Source of the DNA: Flavobacteriaceae bacterium
GTDB lineage: Bacteria > Bacteroidota > Bacteroidia > Flavobacteriales > Flavobacteriaceae
Reading direction: 5' to 3'
Length of the DNA stretch: 9,643 nucleotides
Assembly: GCA_002705385.1 (NCBI GenBank)
Contig: PAFO01000034.1
Location: forward strand, 14,255 to 23,897
Shown: piece after piece, positions 1 through 7,894 of the stretch
How the letters are laid out: every line of letters begins with the position of its first letter
Position numbering within the stretch: the stretch's first letter is position 1
Translations under genes and position numbers: made by a program
Notes under the pieces: model-generated
The model's input: the letters and a program-made list of their open reading frames with translations, nothing else
The model's database searches: none
Told to the model about the DNA's origin: nothing

Positions 1-858
1 GATCTCATGGGCTACTTGACGTGCCATTTCCTGCCATGCGTTTTCACGCTCTGTTTTAGCCAACTTTTCAGCACTTTCTTCAAGGTCATCAACCATCTTG
101 TTATAAGATTTTATTAGGCTATCAATTTCTCTTGTAGCATTTTTTAAATATATTTTTTCATTCTTTTTTTCTAATCCCATCTTCCCCATTTTAACACGTA
201 TCGTCTCCAAAGAACGTGTTACAAATTTGGACAAAAAGTAGGCTATAAATATCACACCTATAAGAAGTATTATATAAACCTGATATAAGTTTTGCAAAAA
301 AGTATTTAGTTCATTCTCAGAAAAAGAAACATCTTCAAAATACGGGAAAAACAGAATCCCATAGGGACGCTGGAAACGATCCTTTAATAAACGATATGAT
401 GCGTGAAACTTATCTATATCCGAACTGTAATTTTCTAAATATTTTCCTTGACTACTATTTAAAATTTTATTCAATAAAATTGCATCTAAAATATAATCGT
501 TTGCTATTACTTCAAGAGGAGAATGATAAATAAATAGTGGCCTTCCCTCTAAGTTAAATAGTGAATATTGAACATTGTGAATTTCATTGATTTTCTCAAA
601 ATCTGAAGCATATTTATTCCATAAGCTATCAGATGCATTAATTAAATTATGTTTATTAACCAAATAATCAATATGTCTTTTAATTTGGATTTCTTTTCTG
701 TCCAAACGCCCTAAATGGTAGTTTTCTCTTTGGGATTCATATTGAATACTTGTTGTTCCAAGAATAAGTAAACCCGCTACGAAAAGCATTAGGATCATAA
801 CGACAAACAGACGGGTTCGAAACGAAAATTTCTCTGGAATTTTAAATGAATTAATCAT
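1..858 (-). CDS. Sensor histidine kinase, NtrY-like, N-terminal part (3' end beyond window)
   Basis: This is the first 286 codons of a membrane sensor kinase; the reading frame is open to the left edge. Translating from the ATG at 858 gives a hydrophobic segment at about residues 16-38, an extracytoplasmic stretch of about 150 residues without a domain I recognise, a second membrane segment at about 193-211, a HAMP-like linker at about 212-262, and the start of the dimerisation/phosphoacceptor helix. The last residues read WQEMARQVAHEI, the H-box typical of NtrY-type kinases, with H284 as the expected phosphorylated histidine. The catalytic ATPase domain would lie outside the window. The start overlaps the hemJ stop by 4 bp (ATGA), so translation is probably coupled to hemJ. 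The stimulus and partner regulator are unknown. The kinase assignment is firm; any link to haem rests only on gene position. Confidence 0.9.
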   Translation of the reverse strand, partial: MINSFKIPEKFSFRTRLFVVMILMLFVAGLLILGTTSIQYESQRENYHLGRLDRKEIQIKRHIDYLVNKHNLINASDSLWNKYASDFEKINEIHNVQYSLFNLEGRPLFIYHSPLEVIANDYILDAILLNKILNSSQGKYLENYSSDIDKFHASYRLLKDRFQRPYGILFFPYFEDVSFSENELNTFLQNLYQVYIILLIGVIFIAYFLSKFVTRSLETIRVKMGKMGLEKKNEKIYLKNATREIDSLIKSYNKMVDDLEESAEKLAKTERENAWQEMARQVAHEI

Positions 859-1391
859 TTATTTACTCTTGTCTTTCTATACAACTTAATTCCGAGAAAT
901 AAAATAATTCCCAATCCAACAAGACCTAAAATCCCTGAAATCCAGTGTAAACTGTCCTTAAGAATAACCAGAAAAACTATTGCAAATAAAAGCAATGTAG
1001 CACCCTCATTCCATATCCTAAGGTACATACTACTATAATTAACATCATCCTTCTGAAATTTCAGAAACATCTTGTGAGTTTTCAAATGATAAGCCACTAA
1101 TAGTACGACAAAAAATAGTTTTAAATGCATCCATGATTGCGCCAACCAACTTGGCATTAAAATCAACAGCCAAACTGCAGATATAATAGTTAGAATTGCT
1201 GAAGGCCATGTAATTATGTACCAAAGGCGTCTCTCCATTATTTTAAATTGAGCACTCAAAATAGCTGCTTCATTTTTGGGCTTTTTTAAACCTTCAACAT
1301 GGTAAATAAAAAGTCTTGGTATATAAAAGAGGCCCGCAAACCATGTAATAACAAAAATCAAATGCAACGCTTTTACATAATTGTAATACAA
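855..1391 (-). CDS. hemJ: Protoporphyrinogen IX oxidase, HemJ/CopD-like membrane protein
   Basis: HemJ is an inner-membrane enzyme that oxidises protoporphyrinogen IX to protoporphyrin IX, the step before ferrochelatase. The 178-residue product has about four to five hydrophobic helices. It carries family hallmarks: H10 in KALHLIFVITWFAGLFY, the motif YIPRLFIYH (R26, H31), R54/R55, W87 and K91 in SWMHLKLFF, H102, and LRIWNE at 124-129 near the C-terminal helix. The conserved first-helix His and the later Lys are the residues linked to activity in the family. It is often annotated only as CopD family, but hemH in the same leftward gene set supports HemJ. The start is a TTG at 1391: no in-frame ATG lies nearby, the frame closes upstream at the preceding gene's TAA (1400-1398), and the N-terminus from TTG matches the family. 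Its TGA overlaps the kinase ATG. The copper-resistance reading is less likely. Confidence 0.88.
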   Translation of the reverse strand: MYYNYVKALHLIFVITWFAGLFYIPRLFIYHVEGLKKPKNEAAILSAQFKIMERRLWYIITWPSAILTIISAVWLLILMPSWLAQSWMHLKLFFVVLLVAYHLKTHKMFLKFQKDDVNYSSMYLRIWNEGATLLLFAIVFLVILKDSLHWISGILGLVGLGIILFLGIKLYRKTRVNK

Positions 1392-1397
1392 TCGTAA

Positions 1398-4300
1398 TTA
1401 TTTTAAATTTAAATAATCCAATTTTAGCTTTGCAAATGCAATATTAAAATCTTCTAAGTCATCTGAAATTAGTTTGTTATAATGCTCTAGTTGTAATTCT
1501 ATCTTTTGAGTAAGTTCCAATCTAACTGCCTCGTCTTGTTGTGTTGGAGGAAAATCATTTGTTGTAACCAATCTATTTAAATGGCCAAGTTTATTTGTCA
1601 GTCGAATAGGAAAATTTAATGGATCTTGTCTACTCATGTTTTGAGTTTGGTACAAAGCTTTTTCAATATTAGACAACTCGCCCTTTAGTAATTTTACTTC
1701 TGCTAGAAGATTTTTTGTTTCTTCTAATTCACCGTAGTTATCTTCAAAGTCAGAAAGCTTTTCATTGATCATTCTAATATTCCCTATAGCAATATGAGCA
1801 TCATCTACTGTTTTATTTACAGTATTTACAAAATCAAACTGTTCTTTCATTTCAGCTAGACTAACTTCTGCCCTTGGGTCTTTTAAAATAGTAAAATCTT
1901 GCTTTTTTATTTTTCCATTCACATCTAACTCTACTGAGTAATTCCCAGGAACCGCCTTTGCACCTGAAAACGAGGCTGACCAGAAAATCATTCCATCTTG
2001 GGTTTCAGCTCCCTCATAACGTGAGTCCCAAACAAATTGATTTCCTCCTTTATTTACAATTAATTTATCTTCTTTTGAACTTGTGCTAAATGTCTTAATT
2101 AAGGTTCCATCGTTTTCTTTGAAATGCAATTGAACAACATCTTCTTTCTCATTATAGTTCTTAAGATTAAAATAAACAACAACGCCATTAGGCAGGTTAG
2201 TTCCTTGCGTAAGTGAAGGCTTACTGGATCTTCCTTGGGTTCGATAACTGTCTTTTGGTTTAAATAAAGTTATTTGATCTTTTTCAGTAACTGAATTTAA
2301 CTGATGTAAAACTGTTAAATCATCCAACATCCATAAACTGCGCCCTTGTGTTGCAACAATAAGACTATTTTCTTTTAGTGTTAAATCGGTAATAGGAACT
2401 ATAGGTAAATTCAATTGAAATGAATTCCAACTCGCTCCATCATCAAATGAAATATACATTCCTGTTTCGGTCCCCGCATATAGCAATCCTTTTCTGGCTG
2501 GGTCAGCTCTAAGAACCCTTGTAAAATGCTCTTTTTCAATACCACTAGTTATACTTACCCAAGTTTTTCCGTAGTCAGAGGTTTTATATAAATAAGGTTT
2601 AAAATCTCCTGTTTTGTACAAAGTCCCGGCCACATAACAAACTGCAGGATCAAAAGGAGATGGCTCTATACTATTAATCATGAGCCATTTCGGCATCTGT
2701 GGTGGCGTTATATTTTCCCAGTTGATACCGCCATCACGTGTTATGTGGATGAGTCCGTCATCACTTCCAACCCACATAAGTCCCTCTTGCAGAGTTGATT
2801 CGTTAGCGGCAAAAATAGTACAATAATATTCTACACCGGTATTATCCTGAGTAATTGGTCCTCCAGATGATTTTAACTTTTCAGGATCATTGCGTGTAAG
2901 GTCAGGACTAATAATTTCCCAACTTTGTCCCTCGTTTTCAGATACATGTACATGATTAGAAAACGTATAAAGTTTCTTTGGATTGTACTTACTAAAATGA
3001 ATTGGAAAATTCCATTGAAAGCGATATTTCATTCCTTCTGCTCCATACCCCATTGGATTATCTGGCCACACATTTATTCCTCTGACTGTATTAGAATCAT
3101 GATTTACACGAGTCAAAAATCCACCATAGCTACCTCCATAAACAATATCATTATTTAATGGATCAATTGCTATATGAGCAGATTCTCCACCAGCAGTTGG
3201 CTCCCAATCTGCTTGAGAAATTCCACTTCCACTAGAACGGTGACGTACTCTTTGGGTTGAGTTGTCTTGTTGGGCAACGTATATCCTGTAAGGAAAAGAA
3301 TTGTCTGTAGTAACTCTGTAATACTGGGCTGTTGGTTGGTTATAATAAGTACTCCAAGTTTCCCCGCCATTATAGGATACTTGTGCTCCTCCATCATCAC
3401 CAATAATCATTCGTTGGTTATCCTCTGGTGCAATCCATAAATCATGATGATCTCCATGAGGGGCATTATTGCTTTTAAAAGTCTTACCTCCATCTTTTGA
3501 CTTGTGATAGGAAACATTCATTACATAAACAATATCTTCATCTTGCGTATCAGCATAAATTTTTGAATAATACCAAGCGCGCTGTCTTAATGCTCTACTA
3601 TCATTAATATGTTCCCAAGTTACTCCACCATTTTTAGAATGATATACCCCACCCTCTTCTTTATTCTCAACGATTGCCCAAACCTTTTGCGAATTTACAG
3701 ATGATACTGTTACACCAATAATACCAAGAGTCCCAGAAGCAAAACCTTCATTTGAACTGATCTCTTCCCAATTCTGACCCTCATCAGTACTTTTCCAAAG
3801 GGCAGAGCCTTCTCCACCACTATTTAAACTGTAAGGGGTTCTATTGACTCTCCATGTTGAGGCATATAAAATTCTTGGGTTTGTTGGATCCATAACCAAT
3901 TCTACTGCACCAGAGTGAGCATTTGAAAACAATACTTTTTCCCAGCTTTTTCCACCATCAATACTTTTATAAACACCACGATTTGAGGTAGGTTTATATA
4001 TATTTCCTAAAACTGCTGCATAAACTATATCAGGATTGTCAGGATGAATAACTATTCTAGGAATGTGTCTGGATTTTGGTAAGCCTGAGAATACCCAAGT
4101 TTTTCCAGCATCTTCAGATTTCCACATACCATAACCTGAAGATACGTTTCCTCTTAAAGTAACTTCTCCTCCTCCAACATAAATAACATTAGGATCACTC
4201 AATGATACAGAAACTGATCCAATACTTCCACCAAAATAACCATCAGATATATTTTCATAAGTTTGTCCACCGTCTTCAGTTTTCCATACTCCTCCGCCAG

Positions 4301-4547
4301 CTGCACCAAAATAAAATAAATCAGGGTTGTCCGGGACACCAGTTACAGCAGCAGATCGTCCTCCTCTGTGGGGGCCAATTGATCTGTACTTTAATGGTGA
4401 ATATACGTGCTCTGAATAAGTTAGTGTTGTTTCTTTTTCTTTTCTCTTTTTTCGTTGTCCAAATGTTGGTTGGGTTACGAACAGTAGGAGTGAAATGGAT
4501 AAAAATAATTTGTGAATTAAAAGTCTAAAGGCTAACGTATCTTTCAT
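1398..4547 (-). CDS. Secreted Asp-box (BNR/VPS10-sortilin-like) beta-propeller protein of unknown function
   Basis: The 1049-residue product starts with a signal peptide: basic residues, a hydrophobic core at about 14-26, and probable cleavage after TFG at residue 30. Eleven Asp-box repeats of the S-x-D-x-G-x-T-W type lie at about 90, 144, 195, 253, 304, 350, 391, 536, 603, 656 and 700, which points to one or two beta-propellers spanning about 50-745. A His/Asp-rich motif, HGDHHD (364-369), sits between the sixth and seventh boxes and is, from memory, conserved in this family; it could bind metal. Residues about 785-888 look like a FlgD-type Ig-like domain (GGNQFVWD...VPGNYSVEL). Residues 893-1049 are helical and partly coiled-coil. 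No type IX secretion C-terminal domain is evident, so periplasmic location is likely. Such proteins are annotated as glycosyl hydrolase or VPS10-domain proteins, but I see no proven catalytic residues. It lies between a MATE gene and hemJ, with 6 bp to the latter. Confidence 0.85.
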   Translation of the reverse strand: MKDTLAFRLLIHKLFLSISLLLFVTQPTFGQRKKRKEKETTLTYSEHVYSPLKYRSIGPHRGGRSAAVTGVPDNPDLFYFGAAGGGVWKTEDGGQTYENISDGYFGGSIGSVSVSLSDPNVIYVGGGEVTLRGNVSSGYGMWKSEDAGKTWVFSGLPKSRHIPRIVIHPDNPDIVYAAVLGNIYKPTSNRGVYKSIDGGKSWEKVLFSNAHSGAVELVMDPTNPRILYASTWRVNRTPYSLNSGGEGSALWKSTDEGQNWEEISSNEGFASGTLGIIGVTVSSVNSQKVWAIVENKEEGGVYHSKNGGVTWEHINDSRALRQRAWYYSKIYADTQDEDIVYVMNVSYHKSKDGGKTFKSNNAPHGDHHDLWIAPEDNQRMIIGDDGGAQVSYNGGETWSTYYNQPTAQYYRVTTDNSFPYRIYVAQQDNSTQRVRHRSSGSGISQADWEPTAGGESAHIAIDPLNNDIVYGGSYGGFLTRVNHDSNTVRGINVWPDNPMGYGAEGMKYRFQWNFPIHFSKYNPKKLYTFSNHVHVSENEGQSWEIISPDLTRNDPEKLKSSGGPITQDNTGVEYYCTIFAANESTLQEGLMWVGSDDGLIHITRDGGINWENITPPQMPKWLMINSIEPSPFDPAVCYVAGTLYKTGDFKPYLYKTSDYGKTWVSITSGIEKEHFTRVLRADPARKGLLYAGTETGMYISFDDGASWNSFQLNLPIVPITDLTLKENSLIVATQGRSLWMLDDLTVLHQLNSVTEKDQITLFKPKDSYRTQGRSSKPSLTQGTNLPNGVVVYFNLKNYNEKEDVVQLHFKENDGTLIKTFSTSSKEDKLIVNKGGNQFVWDSRYEGAETQDGMIFWSASFSGAKAVPGNYSVELDVNGKIKKQDFTILKDPRAEVSLAEMKEQFDFVNTVNKTVDDAHIAIGNIRMINEKLSDFEDNYGELEETKNLLAEVKLLKGELSNIEKALYQTQNMSRQDPLNFPIRLTNKLGHLNRLVTTNDFPPTQQDEAVRLELTQKIELQLEHYNKLISDDLEDFNIAFAKLKLDYLNLK

Positions 4548-4624
4548 TTTATTAGTTTTTTAATTTAAAAGTATGAAATTAATTTTTAATAAATAATTGT
4601 CTTAAGATTGGTTTTAATTCAATA
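4548..4624 (-). promoter_or_regulatory. AT-rich gap before the Asp-box gene, possible internal promoter
   Basis: This 77-bp spacer is the only sizeable gap in the leftward gene set, so it is where a second transcription unit would begin. On the minus strand TACTTTTA at 4573-4566 matches seven of eight positions of the Bacteroidota -7 element TAnnTTTG. I found no TTG at the expected -33 spacing. In sequence this AT-rich, such a match has little weight. No convincing terminator hairpin was seen after the MATE gene. Confidence 0.2.
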
Positions 4625-5968
4625 TTAGACGATCAACTCTTTCTTTATTGCTCTATTAAGAAAATAGGAGGTTACTAGAGTAGAAATCAAATCTGAAACT
4701 GGGAAAGCAAACCATACACCATTAACACCATAATAATTAGATAAAAGATATAGAAGTGGTATAAAAATCAAACCCTGTCTACACAATGTTAATAGTAGGG
4801 CTGGCATGGCTTTACCCACAGCCTGAAAATAAGCAGCTCCAATCAATTGAATTCCAACTATTGGAAGTGCCGCAAAGACATATTTTAAAGCAGCTGGAGT
4901 TTGATCATTTACAACTAAGTCATTAGAAAATAAGTAAGGTATTTGATCTGCAAAAAATAAAATAAATAGCAAAACAACTGTTGCAAGCACACTAGCATAT
5001 CCAATAGATATATTGATTACTTGCCGAACACGTTTCCAATTTTTAGCCCCATAATTATATCCTGCAATTGGAAGAAACCCCTGAGTGATACCAAAAATTG
5101 GAAACGTTGCAAACATTAACATTCGACTCAATATTGCGTAAACCGCAATGCTAGATTCACCACCAAAAGAGAAAAGTATATTATTAACTAAAAGCACTGT
5201 GATACTAACCATTGCTTGACGAGCAAGGGTTACTGATCCTAGAGAAGAAATTTCTTTTACTAGTTTGGAATCAAGTATAAAAGCTACTAATTTAGGACGA
5301 AGAACAGATTTTTTGGAAAGGAAAAAATAAATTATATAGCTAGCGCAAACACAATACGAAAGCGTGGTAGCCCATGCAGCACCCATCATCCCCCAATCAA
5401 ATACACGTATAAAAATATAATCAAATACTAAATTTGAAACCGAGGGCAACAACATTGCATACATTGCATTTTTAGGTTTACCCTCTGCACGAATAGCAGC
5501 ATTTGACATCATACAAAAAGCCAAAACAGGAACCCCGTAAAGAACTATAACATAGTAAGTTTTAGCAAGTGAGAATAGACTCCCTTTACCACCAAAAATA
5601 GGGATGATTTGATCGACAAACAACAATCCAAAAAAAACCACAAATACTGTCAAAACTAAAGTCAAAGTTATTTGATTAGCAAAAGTACGTTCGGCTTTTG
5701 AGTGCATACCCTCCCCTAGAGCTCTTGAAATTATGGATGCACCTCCCACGCCAATGGACATACCTAATGCAGCAATAAAAAAAGAGACAGGTAAGACTAC
5801 ATTTATCGCTGCTATGGCGTTAGAACCTATCCATTGCCCAACAAAAATGGTGTCAATAAGTATGTTTAGTGACATTACTAGAATGCCAATGGATGCTGGA
5901 ACAGCTTGTTGAATTAATAATTTTGATATGGGCTGGCTTCCTAAACCCTCGGTAGAGTTAAAACTCAT
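4625..5968 (-). CDS. MATE-family multidrug/metabolite efflux transporter, MepA-like
   Basis: This is a 447-residue inner-membrane protein of normal MATE length with about twelve hydrophobic segments in two homologous halves (about 13-220 and 235-440). Family signatures include ILIDTIFVGQ (36-45), with D39 in the first helix, GVGGASIISRALGEG (73-87), IRAEGKPKNAM (159-169), GFLPIAGYNYGAKN (297-310) and AYFQAVGKAMPA (379-390). MATE proteins export organic compounds, often cationic, using Na+ or H+ gradients; the pattern is closer to the MepA subgroup than to NorM. The substrate cannot be read from sequence. The ATG at 5968 overlaps the hemH TGA by 4 bp (ATGA), so the two are probably translated together. 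That suggests, without proving, a substrate related to porphyrin or haem, or simply shared expression. The family call is firm; the substrate is open. Confidence 0.92.
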   Translation of the reverse strand: MSFNSTEGLGSQPISKLLIQQAVPASIGILVMSLNILIDTIFVGQWIGSNAIAAINVVLPVSFFIAALGMSIGVGGASIISRALGEGMHSKAERTFANQITLTLVLTVFVVFFGLLFVDQIIPIFGGKGSLFSLAKTYYVIVLYGVPVLAFCMMSNAAIRAEGKPKNAMYAMLLPSVSNLVFDYIFIRVFDWGMMGAAWATTLSYCVCASYIIYFFLSKKSVLRPKLVAFILDSKLVKEISSLGSVTLARQAMVSITVLLVNNILFSFGGESSIAVYAILSRMLMFATFPIFGITQGFLPIAGYNYGAKNWKRVRQVINISIGYASVLATVVLLFILFFADQIPYLFSNDLVVNDQTPAALKYVFAALPIVGIQLIGAAYFQAVGKAMPALLLTLCRQGLIFIPLLYLLSNYYGVNGVWFAFPVSDLISTLVTSYFLNRAIKKELIV

Positions 5969-6996
5969 TTAACAGCTTCTTTAAATGTCCACTCTTCAAT
6001 CCATCTGCACATAACATTAACCCAATCGTTTCTGTCATTGATACAAGGAATAACATGCAATTTTTCACCTCCATTATTTTGAAAATCTTCCGCAGCCTCC
6101 ATCCCAATTTCTTCTAAGGTTTCCAAACAATCCGATACAAATGCAGGTGTTGCAATGGCTAATTCTTTAGTCCCTCTTTTAGCAAATGCCTCTACAGTTT
6201 TATCAGTGTAAGGCTTTAACCAAGTACCTAAAATAGAAACTCTTGACTGAAAACTGGTTGAATAAGTGCCTTCTTTTAGCTCTAAATATTCTGCTACGTT
6301 TTGAGTAGTTTTTTCACATTGATGACGATAACAATAAGTATGTGCTGGAGAATCTTCAAAGCAACATTTTCCATCCATTTTACAATGTGATTTTGTAATA
6401 TCTGATTTTCGAATATGACGATTAGGAACTCCATGATAAGAAAATAAAATATGCTCCCAATTTTTATCTTTTAGCGTTTCTTGAATTGAGTTGGACAAGA
6501 CTCTTATATAATCAGGATGATTGTAAAAAGGGGGTAAAAAAGTAAATTCTAAATCAGGAAAATATTTTTTACGAATTTCTTCAGCTAAAACTAAAATCGT
6601 TTCAGTTGTGGCCATAGCAAATTGTGGATAAAGAGGAACTAAGAGTACCTCATCTACCCCTTGTTTTTTCAATTCCTCTAATCCAAAATAAATAGAAGGG
6701 TTTCCATACCTCATTGCAAGCGAAACAGGAACTGATACCTTTTTTTTAATTTTCTCTTGAAGACGTTTAGAAAGAACAATAAGCGGTGATCCCTCTTTCC
6801 ACCAAATTTTTCTATAGGCTTTTGCTGATTTTTTTGGGCGGGTATTTAAGATAATTACCTTAACCAAAAAAGTGCGAAACCATTTGGGTAAATCAATTAC
6901 CCTGCCATCCATTAAAAACTCTTCTAAATACGATCTAACGTCTTCAGTTTTAGTACTGTCTGGAGAACCCAGATTGACTAATAAAACTCCTTTCAT
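5965..6996 (-). CDS. hemH: Ferrochelatase with internal cysteine cluster
   Basis: HemH inserts Fe2+ into protoporphyrin IX to make haem, the last step of the pathway. I place the start at the ATG at 6996 (343 residues), giving the typical N-terminus MKGVLLVNLGSPDS. A TTG two codons upstream (7002) is open but less likely. Visible signatures, numbered from the ATG: substrate-contact region MRYGNPS (96-102), LVPLYPQFAMATT (119-131), the catalytic His in FSYHGVPNRH (H188), and the acidic active-site element SDCLETLEEI (E292). Between them, Cys205, 211, 212, 222 and 227 lie within 23 residues; this resembles the internal [2Fe-2S]-ligating segment described for Myxococcus xanthus ferrochelatase, not the C-terminal cysteines of animal enzymes. 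The gene starts 10 bp after the AraC regulator's stop and overlaps the MATE gene by 4 bp. Confidence 0.95.
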   Translation of the reverse strand: MKGVLLVNLGSPDSTKTEDVRSYLEEFLMDGRVIDLPKWFRTFLVKVIILNTRPKKSAKAYRKIWWKEGSPLIVLSKRLQEKIKKKVSVPVSLAMRYGNPSIYFGLEELKKQGVDEVLLVPLYPQFAMATTETILVLAEEIRKKYFPDLEFTFLPPFYNHPDYIRVLSNSIQETLKDKNWEHILFSYHGVPNRHIRKSDITKSHCKMDGKCCFEDSPAHTYCYRHQCEKTTQNVAEYLELKEGTYSTSFQSRVSILGTWLKPYTDKTVEAFAKRGTKELAIATPAFVSDCLETLEEIGMEAAEDFQNNGGEKLHVIPCINDRNDWVNVMCRWIEEWTFKEAVK

Positions 6997-7006
6997 TAAC
7001 AATTTT

Positions 7007-7894
7007 TTACGAAGATACTGAACCTAAATATTTCTTAGGAGTAGTTCCATATTTCTTTTTAAATGCAGCAATAAAATGACTTGCTGTGCTGTAGCCAAGT
7101 CTTAACCCAACCTCATTTACATTGTACTTTTGTGTATTTAACATTCGGCAAGCTTCTTCCATTTTATGATCCAAAAGGTAAGAATAAACGGTATCTCCAT
7201 AAAGTTCTTTGAATCCTTCTTTTAATTTTTTTAATGACAAACCTATTTCTACTGCAAGATTTTCTAACGAGGGAGGATTGGTCATTCGTTGAAGAATAAT
7301 TTCCTTGGCTTGTCTTATTTTTCTAACGTTTTCTTCATCTATCAAAAAAGGGCATTGCTCAATAGAAGGATCTTCATTTTTATTAAAGTACAAGCTCAAT
7401 AGTTCATATACCTTCCCCTTAATGTAAAGCGCCTTGATACTATCGTGAATTTTCGATTGAAGTATTTGACTCAATACGACAGCAATAGATGAAGCAAAGG
7501 GCTGATTATCATAATATTTTTTGGTACTATTTTCTGGGCTTAAAAATGGTATGTGATCTGCATCTGTTGAAAATAGTGCATGAAATTTTTTAATCGAAAT
7601 AAGCACGCTAATTAACCATGTATTTGAACTAATTTCTAAATCGATAGGGAGCTCTTTTGCTGGATTATATAACAACATCGAATGATCCTCATTTAAAGGA
7701 AAGGTATAATTACCGTGGTTATACTTAAAATTCATCTGTCCCTTTAAACAAAAATGGAATTGCAAAACATTCTGTGGAACTTTTTGTGAGAAATTTTGAG
7801 TTTGTTCAGTATCATTTTTTGCTCTTAAAACATTAAAGCCTTGGTCAATCTGCGTGGTATGAAAAGAACTTTTTTCGTTATTTTTCTCTTGCAT
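7007..7894 (-). CDS. AraC-family transcriptional regulator, PchR-like
   Basis: The 295-residue protein has the layout of an AraC/XylS activator. The N-terminal half (about 40-175) is a predicted ligand-sensing region, with a beta-rich stretch around QFHFCLKGQMNFKYNHGNY (45-63). The C-terminal DNA-binding domain begins after CPFLIDEENVRKIRQAKEII (181-200). The first helix-turn-helix is at about 208-232 (SLENLAVEIGLSLKKLKEGF) and the second at about 257-285 (NVNEVGLRLGYSTASHFIAAF), ending in the family signature KKYGTTPKKYL (280-290). The C-terminal half resembles PchR-type regulators, which in other bacteria control iron-siderophore genes. It is divergent from hemA across a 182-bp spacer and precedes hemH by 10 bp, so it could control either arm and itself. 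Iron, haem or a porphyrin as ligand is inference from position and family. Confidence 0.9.
   Translation of the reverse strand: MQEKNNEKSSFHTTQIDQGFNVLRAKNDTEQTQNFSQKVPQNVLQFHFCLKGQMNFKYNHGNYTFPLNEDHSMLLYNPAKELPIDLEISSNTWLISVLISIKKFHALFSTDADHIPFLSPENSTKKYYDNQPFASSIAVVLSQILQSKIHDSIKALYIKGKVYELLSLYFNKNEDPSIEQCPFLIDEENVRKIRQAKEIILQRMTNPPSLENLAVEIGLSLKKLKEGFKELYGDTVYSYLLDHKMEEACRMLNTQKYNVNEVGLRLGYSTASHFIAAFKKKYGTTPKKYLGSVSS

Noticed and set aside
855..1391. Copper-resistance protein CopD
   Set aside because: The protein has HemJ-type conserved residues and size, and lies among haem genes; no copper-binding motif or copC neighbour is present.
2925..3158. Open frame of 77 codons on the + strand
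   Set aside because: It lies opposite the long Asp-box gene, has no recognisable motif and no upstream signal; it is an antisense shadow.
3170..3403. Open frame of 77 codons on the - strand in another frame
   Set aside because: It is fully inside the Asp-box coding sequence, which has strong repeat motifs through this region; there is no sign of a frameshift.
4202..4528. Open frame of 108 codons on the + strand with a hydrophobic stretch
   Set aside because: It is antisense to the signal-peptide end of the Asp-box gene; the hydrophobic run is the mirror of that region and nothing suggests a real gene.
4548..4624. Rho-independent terminator after the MATE gene
   Set aside because: Only AT-only partial inverted repeats are visible; there is no GC-bearing stem followed by a T run on the minus strand.
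6997..7002. TTG at 7002 as the hemH start
   Set aside because: The ATG two codons downstream gives the standard MKGVLLVNLGSPDS N-terminus, so the extension is unlikely.
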